Part shown: positions 24,862 through 34,065 of the stretch, piece by piece
How the letters are laid out: every line of letters starts with the position of its first letter
Numbering within the stretch: position 1 is the stretch's first letter
Source: Myxococcus sp. RHSTA-1-4
GTDB taxonomy: Bacteria; Myxococcota; Myxococcia; Myxococcales; Myxococcaceae
DNA length: 64,000 bases
Assembly: GCF_020037125.1 (NCBI RefSeq)
Contig: NZ_JAIQDG010000041.1
Coordinates: forward strand, 40,437 to 104,436
Direction of reading: 5' to 3'
Notes under the pieces: generated by a model
What the model was told of the DNA's origin: nothing
Database searches by the model: none
The model's input: the letters and a program-made list of their open reading frames with translations, nothing else
Program-made: the position numbers and the translations under genes

Positions 24862-25479
24862 CTACCGCGCCGCCGAGGTGGGGGCGCTGTCGAATCGGTG
24901 CGGGGCGTAGAGGGTGGCCTGCTCGAGGTTGCGCACCCAGGGCGTCTCGCCCTTGAGCAGCTCGACGGTCTCCTCCAGCACGCCCCGCTCATACGCATAC
25001 ACCTGGGAGATGCGGTAGCGGTCGAAGGGTGCGAAGCGGCTGAGGTCGGGGTGCATCTCCATGACGGCCTGGCGGAATTCCGGGTCCGTATGGCCGGTGC
25101 CATCGCCGAGGGACGAGCGGATGGTGCTGGAGACGCGGCCCTTCGGGTCGGGCGCGGTGTAGTCGAGCCGGAAGAACATCGTCTGCTCCCGAGGCCCCGC
25201 GCTTCCGTCGTAGCCGGGGTGGCGGCGGCGCAGGCTCTTCACCGATTCCCAGTGGGTGGCGTACCGGCGCTGCTCCACGGTGAACTCGTAGTCGAACTCG
25301 GGGACGCGTTTCCAGGTGCCGCCCTCCATCCGCTCCGCCTCCCCCCGGCCTGCCCATACCAGTGTGAGCACGGGCTCCGGGCCGGGCCCTGCCTGCGGGG
25401 GAATCACGCCACTGCGCGAGGAACCACAGCCAGCCAGCGTGAGGAACACCATCAGCGCCATTGGAATCCGGAGCGTCAT
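24862..25479 (-). CDS. lipoprotein of unknown function
   Basis: The 205-aa product starts at the ATG at 25479 (MTLRIPMALMVFLTLAGCGS), whose signal peptide ends in a lipobox Cys at residue 18. The mature part is soluble, alternating strands with conserved-looking Trp/Tyr (RYATHWESVKSLRRRHPGYD, then FRLDYTAPDPKGRVSS and RYRISQVYAYERGVLEETV). I recognise no family. It is likely anchored in the outer or inner membrane facing the periplasm. It is divergent from the lysR gene at 25593. Confidence 0.65.
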   Translation of the reverse strand: MTLRIPMALMVFLTLAGCGSSRSGVIPPQAGPGPEPVLTLVWAGRGEAERMEGGTWKRVPEFDYEFTVEQRRYATHWESVKSLRRRHPGYDGSAGPREQTMFFRLDYTAPDPKGRVSSTIRSSLGDGTGHTDPEFRQAVMEMHPDLSRFAPFDRYRISQVYAYERGVLEETVELLKGETPWVRNLEQATLYAPHRFDSAPTSAAR

Positions 25480-25574
25480 CGTCGTCTCGTCGGAGGAATG
25501 AAGGAGCGGCATGCTCGTGAGACAACTTGCGCTGGATGCAGGCCGCGCAACAATCCACCGGAGCGGCAACTCAC

Positions 25575-25592
25575 TGTTGTGCCGATACAACA
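25575..25592. promoter_or_regulatory. palindrome adjoining a lysR start codon
   Basis: TGTTGTGCCGATACAACA is a perfect 6-6-6 inverted repeat ending at the base before the lysR ATG at 25593. A site here fits autorepression of the regulator. It also lies in the promoter region of the divergent lipoprotein gene, whose start is 95 bp away. Confidence 0.55.
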
Positions 25593-26462
25593 ATGGACCT
25601 GAACCAACTCACCGTTTTCCAGGCCGTCGCGGAGTCTCAGAGCTTCACGAAGGCGGCCGGGCGGCTGGGGCTCGACAAGTCACGAGTGAGCCGGGCGCTG
25701 CGGGCCCTGGAGGAGACGCTCGGCGCCACGCTGTTCGCGCGCACCACGCGCTCGGTGCGGCTGACCGCGGAGGGTGAGGCGCTGCTGCGGCAGGTGGCAC
25801 CGCTGCTCTCCGGACTGCGGGCCGCCGTGGAGGGCGCGCCCGGCAGGTCCTCGCTTCCCACGGGGGAGGTGACACTCACCGCGCCACCGGATGTGGGGCG
25901 CGCGTTGCTGGCGCCCGTGCTGGCCCGATTCCGGGTCCGTCATCCCGCGGTGCGCGTGCGCGCGGTGTTGACGTACGAGGTGGTGGACCTGCTCGAGAAG
26001 GGCGTGGACCTCGCGCTCCGCGTGGGCCGGCCCGGCGCCGGCTCCTTCGTCGCGCGCAAGCTGATGGACCTGGAGGCGGGCTTCTTCGCGTCACCCCGGT
26101 ACCTGGAGCGCCGGGGCGTTCCCTCCGCGCTCCCGGACCTCGCGCACCATGAATGTCTCTGGCCCACGCCGCCGCGTGGACAGGGGCCCTTCGGGGGAGG
26201 ACGTGGAAGGCCGCCACCGGCCGCATCGGTGGAGTGCTCCGACTTTGGATTCCTGTCGGAGGTGGCCCGGGCGGGAGGGGGCGTGGCGCTGTTGCCCACC
26301 TTCCTCGCCGCGCAGGACGAGGCCCTGGGCTCGCTGGTGCGCGTCCTGCCCGGCGTCGCTTTCAGGGATGCGCCCCTCTTCCTCGTGTCACGGCCCGGAA
26401 GACCGGTGCCCACGCGAGTGCAGGTGCTCAAGGACTTCCTGAGGGAGTCGCTCGGGCGGTAG
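25593..26462 (+). CDS. LysR-family transcriptional regulator
   Basis: The 289-aa product begins at the ATG at 25593 (MDLNQLTVFQAVAESQSF); the longer upstream frame overlaps the palindrome and the divergent gene's promoter. The winged helix lies at residues 1-58 (TKAAGRLGLDKSRVSRALR), and the effector-binding domain from about 85 (GEVTLTAPPDVGRALLAPVL). It resembles LysR regulators of the DsdC/PecT-like 'DNA-binding + substrate' type with short C-termini. Regulated genes are not clear; the divergent lipoprotein is a candidate. Confidence 0.9.
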   Translation: MDLNQLTVFQAVAESQSFTKAAGRLGLDKSRVSRALRALEETLGATLFARTTRSVRLTAEGEALLRQVAPLLSGLRAAVEGAPGRSSLPTGEVTLTAPPDVGRALLAPVLARFRVRHPAVRVRAVLTYEVVDLLEKGVDLALRVGRPGAGSFVARKLMDLEAGFFASPRYLERRGVPSALPDLAHHECLWPTPPRGQGPFGGGRGRPPPAASVECSDFGFLSEVARAGGGVALLPTFLAAQDEALGSLVRVLPGVAFRDAPLFLVSRPGRPVPTRVQVLKDFLRESLGR

Positions 26463-26475
26463 TGGCGCCTCGCGC

Positions 26476-27300
26476 TCATCCCTCTCGTCGCGCCACGGCT
26501 TCGACGAGTGCCCGGACCTGCTCCGCGAGCGGCAGGCTTCCGGGCAGCTCGCGTCCAAGCAGGCGCGGCACGCCCGTGGCCAGCACGGCGGAGTTGGTGA
26601 AGAAGCAGGCGCTCACGTCCGCGAGGCGCGCCAGGGGCACGGGGCGCTCCACCACGGGCAGTCCGCCCACGCGCCCCGCCTCCAGGAGCACCGCGCGGAC
26701 GATGCCCGGCAGACACGGGGCTGTCAGCGGCGGCGTGACGAGCGCGCCGTCCAGCTGGAAGAAGAGGTTGGCGGTGGGCAATTCGCAGACCTCGCCGGCC
26801 TCGTTACCCAGCAGGGGCAGACGCTCCATGAGGGCGTACTGGCGGAAGTAGGAGAGGCCCTTGTGGTTCAGCGTGGGCTCTCCGCTCCGGTAGACCCCTG
26901 GCTCCACCGCGTCGAGCGCACGGCCTTCCTGCCGCAGGCGCTCCGCGTCCACCGCGGCCGGGCGGAAGGTGAGCAGCAGCCGGCCATCGCTCGCGGACAG
27001 CTTGCCCACGCCCGTGAAGTCCGGCCCGAGCCCGGCGTCCGCCTCCAGGCAGCGCCGGAGGGTGGCTCGCACGGACGCGACGGGGAGGTGCTCGGGTGAG
27101 GGCGCGCGGACGGCCTTGGGAAAAGCGGCGAGGCTCGCCTGGAGCCGGGCCAGGTGCCGGGCGAGGAACAGCGGGGCTCCGTTATCGATGCGGAACGTGG
27201 TGAAGAAGCCCGCGCCGAAGAAGAAGCCCTGTGCGAAGTCGTGCAGGCGCAGGTCCTCCCAGCGCCGCACCTCTCCGTTCACCGCCACCGTGGAGAACAT
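26476..27300 (-). CDS. pabC: aminodeoxychorismate lyase-like class IV aminotransferase
   Basis: This 274-aa protein starts at the ATG at 27300 (MFSTVAVNGEVRRWEDLRLH) and has the class IV PLP fold. FGAGFFTTFRIDNG is the substrate-binding entry, NHKGLSYFRQYALMERL carries the PLP lysine, and EVCELPTANLFFQLDG with PPLTAPCLPGIVRAVLLE is the phosphate-binding C-terminal half. Adjacent pabA- and pabB-like genes point to PabC, which cleaves aminodeoxychorismate to p-aminobenzoate and pyruvate for folate. D-amino-acid or branched-chain aminotransferases share the fold. It lies 17 bp behind pabA in one operon. Confidence 0.8.
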   Translation of the reverse strand: MFSTVAVNGEVRRWEDLRLHDFAQGFFFGAGFFTTFRIDNGAPLFLARHLARLQASLAAFPKAVRAPSPEHLPVASVRATLRRCLEADAGLGPDFTGVGKLSASDGRLLLTFRPAAVDAERLRQEGRALDAVEPGVYRSGEPTLNHKGLSYFRQYALMERLPLLGNEAGEVCELPTANLFFQLDGALVTPPLTAPCLPGIVRAVLLEAGRVGGLPVVERPVPLARLADVSACFFTNSAVLATGVPRLLGRELPGSLPLAEQVRALVEAVARREG

Positions 27301-27317
27301 GCAGGACTCCCGCGCGC

Positions 27318-27887
27318 TCAGCGCTCCGGCTCCAGGAAGTTGGCGAGCAGCCGCGGCCCCTGCGGCGTGAGGAAGGACTCGGGGTGGAACTGCACGCCCT
27401 CCAGGCGCGGCAGCTCGCGGTGCCGCATGCCCATGATGAGCCCGTCGTGCCAGGCCGTCACCTCCAGGCACTCGGGGAGGTTCTCCCGGTCCACCACCAG
27501 CGAGTGGTAGCGCGCCGCGGTGAACGGCGCGTCCAGGCCCCGGAAGACACCCTGCCCGGTGTGCTCCACCTCCGCCGTCTTCCCGTGGACCGGCACCGGC
27601 GCGCGCACCACCTTCGCGCCGAAGACCTGTCCCAGGCACTGGTGCCCCAGGCACACGCCGAGCAACGGCACCCGGCCTCCGAAGGCGCGGATGACGTCCA
27701 TGGAGACGCCCGCCTCGGCCGGTGTGCAGGGACCGGGAGAGATGACGATGTGGCCCGGCCGGAGCGCTTCAATCCGCTGCACGGTGATGGCGTCGTTGCG
27801 CACCACCTTCAGCTCCGCGCCCAGCACGCCGAGCGCCTGCACGAGGTTGAAGGTGAAGGAGTCGAAGTTGTCGATGAGGAGAATCAT
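27318..27887 (-). CDS. pabA: glutamine amidotransferase subunit (PabA/TrpG)
   Basis: The 189-aa class I amidotransferase starts at the ATG at 27887, which overlaps the upstream gene's stop (ATGA). DNFDSFTFNLVQ at residues 6-17 and ISPGPCTPAEAG are typical, LGVCLGHQCLGQ holds the nucleophile Cys79, and EGVQFHPES the catalytic His-Glu. It provides ammonia from glutamine to the chorismate-amination subunit. The TrpG and PabA proteins are interchangeable in many bacteria, so the choice depends on the partner; a PabC gene downstream favours PabA. Confidence 0.85.
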   Translation of the reverse strand: MILLIDNFDSFTFNLVQALGVLGAELKVVRNDAITVQRIEALRPGHIVISPGPCTPAEAGVSMDVIRAFGGRVPLLGVCLGHQCLGQVFGAKVVRAPVPVHGKTAEVEHTGQGVFRGLDAPFTAARYHSLVVDRENLPECLEVTAWHDGLIMGMRHRELPRLEGVQFHPESFLTPQGPRLLANFLEPER

Positions 27888-29338
27888 CCCGCGCTCCCGC
27901 ATGCCGACAGCGCGAGGAGCTGCGAGCGGGCCTTGTTGAGCGTCTCCTTGTACTCCTGGCGCGGCTGCGAGTCGTGGACGATGCCTCCGCCCACCTGTGC
28001 GTAGGCACGGCCGTCCTTCACCACCAGGGTGCGGATGACGATGTTCAGGTCCAGGTCCCCCGTGAAGGACAGGTAGCCCAGCGAGCCCGTGTAGAGGCCG
28101 CGCGCGTGCGGCTCCAACTCGGTGATGATCTGCATGGTGCGAATCTTGGGCACGCCGGTAATCGTGCCCCCGGGGAACAGCGCGCCCACCACGTCCAGTG
28201 GCTCCACGCCCGGCGCGAGCCGTCCCGTCACCTCCGACTCGATGTGGAGGACGTGGGCGTACTCGACGATTTCCATCAGCTTCGCCACCTCCACCGTGCC
28301 GTAGGCGCACACCCGGCCCAGGTCGTTGCGCTCCAGGTCCACCAGCATGGCGTGCTCGGCGCGCTCCTTCTCGCTGGTGCGCAGCTCCTGGACGAAGCGC
28401 GCTTCCTCCTCCGGCGTGCCGCGGCGGCGCGTGCCGGCGATGGGCCGCGTGATGGCCCGGCCGTCCTCCACCCGCACCAGCCGCTCGGGCGAGGCGCTCA
28501 CGACGTGGAAGCCGTCGCCCTCCAGGTAGCTGGCGAAGTGGACGGGGTTGGTGGCCGACAGCGTCTCGTAGAGCGCGAGCGGCTCGCCCGGGAAGTCCAC
28601 CTCCAGCCGCTGCGAGAGATTGACCTGATAGGTGTCTCCCGCGCGGATGTACTCGCGCACGCGCTCCACCGCGGACAGGTAGGCCTCCTGTGTGAAGTTG
28701 GAGCGGTACGTCACCGTCGGCGCTGGCAGGGACGGAGGGGGGAGCGGCGGCGTGGGGACGGCCCGGCGCACGAAGGCCTCCAGCGACTCCAGACGGCCCA
28801 GGCAGTCCTCCCAGTTCGAGCCGGTGGCGACCAGCAGCACCTGGCCTTCCTGGTGGTCCACGGCGAGGAAGGTGTCCACGAAGGACAGGGAGATGTCTGG
28901 CAGCTTCAGGTCGTCGCGAGGGTGGCGGGGCAGGGACTCGAAATAGTGGCTGGCCTCGTAACCGAAGAAGCCCACCGCGCCACCGCAGAAGAGGGGCATT
29001 CCCGGCAGGCGGAGGCCTCGCCAGCGCCGCAGCAGGCCGCGCAGCACGTCCAGGGGCTCACCCGGCTGGGGCTCTCCATCGACGAAGCACTGTCCCGCCT
29101 TCGCCGAGAAGTGGAGGAAGGGGCGCGAGCCGAGGAGGGAGTAGCGCCCCTCGGGGCTGACACGCGTGCTCTCCAGCAGGAAGCGGTGCCCGGAGGGCAG
29201 GGCGCGCAGCAGGTCCGTTGGACGGAGTGCCCCGAGTGGCAGCCGCCGCACCACGGGCACCTGGTTGTAGCCCCGGGCCACGAGCGCGTCGAAGTGCGCC
29301 CGGTCGAGGGGTGGTGGGGTGAGGGGCGGGGAGTCCAT
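27884..29338 (-). CDS. pabB: chorismate-binding aminase (PabB or TrpE)
   Basis: This 484-aa protein begins at the ATG at 29338 (MDSPPLTPPPL). The chorismate-binding domain is complete: ITRPIAGTRRRGTPEEEARF near residue 297, DLERNDLGRVC, and the C-terminal VGALFPGGTITGVPKIRTM and GQVGGGI-like AYAQVGGGIVHDS. Two features look like anthranilate synthase rather than PabB: FLLES near residue 52 (the TrpE tryptophan-sensing motif) and PIAGT where many PabB proteins have PIKGT. The downstream pabA and pabC genes argue for PabB. I give pabB with that caveat. Confidence 0.72.
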   Translation of the reverse strand: MDSPPLTPPPLDRAHFDALVARGYNQVPVVRRLPLGALRPTDLLRALPSGHRFLLESTRVSPEGRYSLLGSRPFLHFSAKAGQCFVDGEPQPGEPLDVLRGLLRRWRGLRLPGMPLFCGGAVGFFGYEASHYFESLPRHPRDDLKLPDISLSFVDTFLAVDHQEGQVLLVATGSNWEDCLGRLESLEAFVRRAVPTPPLPPPSLPAPTVTYRSNFTQEAYLSAVERVREYIRAGDTYQVNLSQRLEVDFPGEPLALYETLSATNPVHFASYLEGDGFHVVSASPERLVRVEDGRAITRPIAGTRRRGTPEEEARFVQELRTSEKERAEHAMLVDLERNDLGRVCAYGTVEVAKLMEIVEYAHVLHIESEVTGRLAPGVEPLDVVGALFPGGTITGVPKIRTMQIITELEPHARGLYTGSLGYLSFTGDLDLNIVIRTLVVKDGRAYAQVGGGIVHDSQPRQEYKETLNKARSQLLALSACGSAG

Positions 29339-29518
29339 GCCGGGGCTTCCTAAATCAAAGTCCACGATTCTCGCACGCTCGATTCGCGCCGGAGCCGGGT
29401 CCCCGGTTCTGGCGCGACTGGCTGTCCAAGAGGCGTAAGCGCTCGTTTGTCCCAGTGCTCTTCCGGAGAGGTTGGCTACATTGCCCGGGAAAGAGGCACG
29501 GCCCCAACAGAGGTCTGG

Positions 29519-30565
29519 ATGAGCAAGCGCGAGAATCACTGGTATCTCATCAACAACGTGGTGCGGGCGCTTGGCAGGGGGGCGAATCCTGGTGGGGTGA
29601 CTGTTGGCGTCTGGCTATTCCTGGTCGTCGTATTCGTAGCCGCCTACAAGGTGGGGGCGCTGGACTGGCTCCAGCAGAATGTGAACTCTCCCCTGGCCGT
29701 CATCGGTGCCGGAGTGGGCCTGTCCATCCTGCTCGTGGCCGTAGGACTCGTCATGGCGCGCGTCCGGCAGAACGGCTTCCGGGGGAGCTACCGGAAGGCG
29801 CTCGCGTCTCCCACGCCGGAGCCGCTCCTGCGGTTGGCGGAGCAGGCCGCGGCCACGATGAAAGCCATGCCAGACGGGGATGCGTTGGGCGCCCACGAGC
29901 GAGTCCTGGCCTGCGCTCTCTACGGAGATGACCACGGGGCCTCCACCGCGCTCGCGAGCATCGACTGGAAGTCCAGGGCTCCGCTCATCCAGGCCATCGG
30001 CTCGAGCTCCGAGGCGCTGAGGGTGCTGCTGTGCCGCCGCGATGCCCGGCGCTTCCTCGAGTTGACCCGCCTCGCACGGGCCCAGGCGTCCGTGAGCGCC
30101 ATGGTGCCGGGCGCCGCCCAGACGGAGCGCTACTTCAACACCTGTGTCGCGATGGGCGAGGCCCTCCTGGACCTCGGCTCTCCGAAGAACTTGAAGTGGC
30201 TGGAGGAGAGCGCCGCCGATGCCCGGTTCCCCGCGCTCCAGTTGCTCGCGAGCCTGGGATTGGCCGTCGCCCTGGAGCGCTCCGGCGACACCGCCCGCGC
30301 GAGCCAACTGCGCGACTTCCTACGACAGGCCGCTCCCCACTGCGCCCCGCTCCACCTGAAGGCGGAGGACTTCATCGAAGGCGCCACCCAATCAGCTCCG
30401 TCCGCGGACGAGGGGCGCACCGCCCCCCTGGCCTCCGGCAACACGGATACGGGGAATGTCCAGGAGCGCGCCGCGAAGCAGAGGCTCTTCAAGCTGCTGG
30501 GCATCTGGGGGCTCCTGCTCGTGCTGTACGCGGCGTTCTACGTGTTCTTCTCGGTGAGCAAGTAG
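29519..30565 (+). CDS. membrane protein with helical-repeat cytoplasmic domain
   Basis: The 348-aa protein starts at the ATG at 29519. Two hydrophobic helices lie near the N-terminus (VGVWLFLVVVFVAAYKVGAL and VIGAGVGLSILLVAVGLVMA), and another at the C-terminus (LLGIWGLLLVLYAAFYVFF). Between them residues 110-300 are soluble helices in a repeat-like pattern (LLRLAEQAAATMKAM, LQLLASLGLAVALERS), suggesting a TPR/HEAT-like scaffold. A Ser/Thr/Asp-rich stretch precedes the last helix. I recognise no family. The gene converges with the ATPase gene at 30592. Confidence 0.6.
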   Translation: MSKRENHWYLINNVVRALGRGANPGGVTVGVWLFLVVVFVAAYKVGALDWLQQNVNSPLAVIGAGVGLSILLVAVGLVMARVRQNGFRGSYRKALASPTPEPLLRLAEQAAATMKAMPDGDALGAHERVLACALYGDDHGASTALASIDWKSRAPLIQAIGSSSEALRVLLCRRDARRFLELTRLARAQASVSAMVPGAAQTERYFNTCVAMGEALLDLGSPKNLKWLEESAADARFPALQLLASLGLAVALERSGDTARASQLRDFLRQAAPHCAPLHLKAEDFIEGATQSAPSADEGRTAPLASGNTDTGNVQERAAKQRLFKLLGIWGLLLVLYAAFYVFFSVSK

Positions 30566-30591
30566 CCCGGACGCTCCGGCCGTCATGGACT

Positions 30592-33500
30592 TCAGCGCGC
30601 TCCGCCCACGCTGGAGAGGCCGGTGGCCTGGCTGTTCTCCCGCGTCTGACGCGCGAGCTTGAGGATTTCATCCTCGGGGAGCTGCTCGGTGCGCATGACG
30701 GAGCGGCTGGCCTTGAGCTGCTGAACCTGGCCGTCGCGGAGGACGTGGAACTGGCCCTGCTTCTGGCCGGGAAGCTTCGCGTCGGCGTCGACGCGGGCTT
30801 CGGTGAACATGGGCCGGAGTTTCCGGAGCGCGGTCTCCTGGGTCACCGCTCCCACGAACCAGGTGCGCACGTTCTCCCTGCACTTGTAGTCCAGGTCACC
30901 CGGGCTCTGGGTCGCGAGCATCACGCCCAGGCCCGCCGAGCGGGCCCGCTTGAGCAGGTTCTCCATGGGCTGCTTGGTGGCGGGCTGGCTCAGCGCCGGC
31001 AGGTAGAGGTCCGCTTCATCGAAGAGGAGCACCGCCTGGAGCTGCGAGGCGGGGTGCTGGCTGGTCCAGCGGTTCGCCTCCAGGAGGAGCTGGGAGACCC
31101 AGAAGAGGATGCGCGAGTTGTCCCCCAGGAACTTGGTGCTGATGATGCTCAGGCGGGTTCGCCCCGGAGTGCCCGCGGCGCCGCGCCCGAGCAGCTCCTC
31201 CATGTCCAGCCGCTCACCGCCAGTTGACAGGAAGGGGCGTAGGTTCATCCGGAGCCAGGCCAGGTCCTGCGCGAGCTTGGGGAAGGCGCGCGGGTCCAGA
31301 CCGCTCGCTTCCTGCACCAGCGTGGGCTCTCGGGAATCCACGAGGTGATGCACCATGTCCAGCGAGAGCTCTCCCCCGGGAGGATGCTGCACCAGCAGCC
31401 GGAGCGCCTGGGTGAGCAGCATCCGAGTCGCTCTGTCTCGCGCACTGTTCTTGTAGTCGAGCATCCCCGCGATGGCGTCCGCGGCCTGTTGTATGCCCTG
31501 CTCACGGTCCTCGGAGGGGAGCAGCTCCAGTCCCCGGGGGATGACAGGCATGGCCAGAGGCCTCCCGTCTGAGCGGCCCGGCGTGTAGAGCGCCACGTCG
31601 ACGCGCTCGCGCAGCAGCCTCCGCCGTTCCAGGAGTGAAGGCTCCTCCAGCCGCTCCTGCCACGAGTGCTCGCGTGCGTAGGTGGCCAGGTCCCCCTTCC
31701 GGTCGATGAGGATGGCGGGGGTTCCCCGCAGCAGCAGTTGTTCGAGGACGTTGAGGGCCAGCGTCGTCTTGCCGCTGCCCGTACCTCCCAGGAAGGCGCT
31801 ATGCCGCGTCAGTTCGACCGGCTCCATCAGGACCTCTTTGGGCAGGAGGCCCTCGGAGGTGCCAAGTCTCAGCGGCCCGGTGAGCGTCTCTCGCGGAGCC
31901 GGAGGCTGGGGCGCGGGCGTGACGGTGGACCGGCGTGTCTGGAGGCCGGCGGGGACGGGCGTGCCCTCCGGAGGCGTCGCCGCGCGGGGCGGAGAGGTCA
32001 GCATGTCTCCGGCGATGGTGAGCCCCATCGAGAGCGCGTCCGGGGGGCTCCCGGCGGAGCGCGCGACCCCGGTGGCCGCGGCCTCCCGCGGCGTGGCCGC
32101 CCGCGCGCGGAGGGGAGTGCCGGAGGGAACGGTCTTCGTGTCCTCGAAGAGCTTCGCCTGGCGCGGCGTCGCGGCCGCTCCACCAGGAGCAGGCATGGGC
32201 TCTGACGGAGGCCTCGATGGACCGGACGGTGGCGGCGAGGCGCCCATGCGCTCCATCCCGAGGATGTCTCCCACGGATTTCAGCCGGGTGACGGGGCGGG
32301 CGGTCCGGCTCCACTCGATGAGCGCCGACTGTCCCGCGTGCTGCTCGCGGAACGCACGGAGCGTCACCAGCTCCCGCAGCTCGCCATCACCCAGGACCAC
32401 CCGCCGCCCGCCTTTCCGTATCAGCAAGCCAAGCTGGTCCGCGACCAGGGTGCCGGTCGTGGAGGGGAAGTCAGAGGTCCGCACGAGGACCGGCGTCTTG
32501 CCGGCGGCCGCCTTGAGCGCTTCGGCCATCTGCCTGCCGAGTCCGCCGCCGCGTGGACTCCGCTCGCAGAGCGCGATGAAGAGCTTGCTGCCTTCCGGCT
32601 GCACGCTGACGTCCAGCTCGGCTTCTTCCTCGTTGGGCTTGACGACGAAATGCGGTGTGCCGCCCAGCTCGTCACTGCCCACCTGGATGGCCCATGCCAG
32701 CAACATGGCGATGTCAGAGGCGTCTTCCGGCAGCTTCGGCCGGTACGTGGCCTTGAAGTCGGTCCACGCCTGATCCAGGTCCACCCTCGGGGGCTGCATG
32801 CCGCCCGCGACGGGGGGCTTCTTCTCTCCCGGCCGGGGCAGGGGGAATGTGTCCGGCAAGTGCTGCTCCTGGAGCGCGCGCTCGCGGTAGCGCCGGCACT
32901 CGTTCAGCACGTCGCGGGCCCGTTGTCCTCCGAGCGCTTCGAAGCCCACGGCCGGGATGGGCCAGGTCGGGTTGGCCGGGTCGATGGCCACGCCTTTCGA
33001 CTCGTACAGCGCGCGGAGCCTTCGCGCCGCCATGTCCCGGGCCGTGCCGGGCGTCACCGTGGGGTCGAGCTCCACCGGCTCCGGGTCGTTCTCGATGCGG
33101 TCCAACTGCGGACGGGGAAGGTGGGGCCGCATCTTCACCCAGTAATCGGAGAGACAGCAGACGACGACCACGGCCCTGGGCACCCGGGCGGCGAGCGCCG
33201 TGAGGCTGTTCATCGCCCGCCGGAAGGAGCTCTCCATCCGTGGCCGCTCCTCGAAGTCGTTGAAGTCCTCCACCTGGTCCACGCACAGCACCAGCGCCTG
33301 TCCCAGCGCGCCCATCAGCCGGCCCAGGTGCTCCACCATCCGCGCCGGTCCGTCATCCGCCGTGCGGGGGATGAGCTGCCCGATGACCTCCCGGTCCGCG
33401 GCGGACAGCTCCTCGCAGCGCAGCCAGTGGAAGATGCGGCGGTTGATGCGCGGGTCCCTGCGCTGCAGGTAGATGAGCGCGCGCAGCAGGTCCACCTCCA

Positions 33501-34044
33501 CATGCTGGAAGCGCGAGTCCTCCAGCAACTCATCCGCCACCGCGCGGATGGTGCCGTGCAGCTCGTCCTCCTCCAGCACCTTCTCGTCCGGGATGAGCGG
33601 CGCGAAGGCGCTCCGGCATTGGCCCATCAGCGCGTCCGACAGCCGCATCAACCCGGTGTCATCTCCCGTGGTGGCGTCATAGGGACGGTCCAGCGAGTCG
33701 ATGAGGTTGGACAGGATGTAGCGGTCATAGCTGGTCGCATCGACCGTCATCGGCATGTAGCCGACGAAGCCCAGACGCCGGCTGTGCGCGAGGTTGCGGA
33801 AGGCCCGAACCAGATGCGTCTTGCCGCTGCCGGACTCTCCGAGCAGGAGGAGCAGCCTTCCGTCTTCTGGCGGCGGGTCGGACGCGGCCCGCTCCAGCAC
33901 GCGCTTGAAGGCGCGGCGGGCCGGCGCGTTGAGGGTCTCCACGTCAAACGGGTCCGCCTGCCAGAGGTGCTGGCCCTGCTGGACGCTGCTGAAGACCTCA
34001 CGGCCTTCGGTGAGGAAGGCCTCGAGTCGAGGGTCTGTGGACAC
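30592..34044 (-). CDS. dual-ATPase protein, C-terminal HerA/FtsK-like
   Basis: This 1150-aa protein has two separate P-loop domains. The first, residues 60-330, has Walker A LLGESGSGKTHLV (68-80) and Walker B LVLCVDQVED (251-260), like ORC/BrxC-type AAA ATPases. A middle region (about 430-590) is followed by a Pro/Ala/Thr-rich linker (about 600-730). The second domain carries FLGGTGSGKTTLALNVL near 750 with IDRKGDLA, Walker B VLLFDEADLYLPAL near 1005, and MLATQSPGDLDYK, the DUF87/HerA pattern of DNA translocases. Start is a GTG at 34044 with GGAG upstream. It is the third gene of a nuclease/winged-helix/ATPase operon. Confidence 0.85.
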   Translation of the reverse strand: MSTDPRLEAFLTEGREVFSSVQQGQHLWQADPFDVETLNAPARRAFKRVLERAASDPPPEDGRLLLLLGESGSGKTHLVRAFRNLAHSRRLGFVGYMPMTVDATSYDRYILSNLIDSLDRPYDATTGDDTGLMRLSDALMGQCRSAFAPLIPDEKVLEEDELHGTIRAVADELLEDSRFQHVEVDLLRALIYLQRRDPRINRRIFHWLRCEELSAADREVIGQLIPRTADDGPARMVEHLGRLMGALGQALVLCVDQVEDFNDFEERPRMESSFRRAMNSLTALAARVPRAVVVVCCLSDYWVKMRPHLPRPQLDRIENDPEPVELDPTVTPGTARDMAARRLRALYESKGVAIDPANPTWPIPAVGFEALGGQRARDVLNECRRYRERALQEQHLPDTFPLPRPGEKKPPVAGGMQPPRVDLDQAWTDFKATYRPKLPEDASDIAMLLAWAIQVGSDELGGTPHFVVKPNEEEAELDVSVQPEGSKLFIALCERSPRGGGLGRQMAEALKAAAGKTPVLVRTSDFPSTTGTLVADQLGLLIRKGGRRVVLGDGELRELVTLRAFREQHAGQSALIEWSRTARPVTRLKSVGDILGMERMGASPPPSGPSRPPSEPMPAPGGAAATPRQAKLFEDTKTVPSGTPLRARAATPREAAATGVARSAGSPPDALSMGLTIAGDMLTSPPRAATPPEGTPVPAGLQTRRSTVTPAPQPPAPRETLTGPLRLGTSEGLLPKEVLMEPVELTRHSAFLGGTGSGKTTLALNVLEQLLLRGTPAILIDRKGDLATYAREHSWQERLEEPSLLERRRLLRERVDVALYTPGRSDGRPLAMPVIPRGLELLPSEDREQGIQQAADAIAGMLDYKNSARDRATRMLLTQALRLLVQHPPGGELSLDMVHHLVDSREPTLVQEASGLDPRAFPKLAQDLAWLRMNLRPFLSTGGERLDMEELLGRGAAGTPGRTRLSIISTKFLGDNSRILFWVSQLLLEANRWTSQHPASQLQAVLLFDEADLYLPALSQPATKQPMENLLKRARSAGLGVMLATQSPGDLDYKCRENVRTWFVGAVTQETALRKLRPMFTEARVDADAKLPGQKQGQFHVLRDGQVQQLKASRSVMRTEQLPEDEILKLARQTRENSQATGLSSVGGAR

Positions 34045-34065
34045 GGGCGCTCCAGGGAAGGCGGG

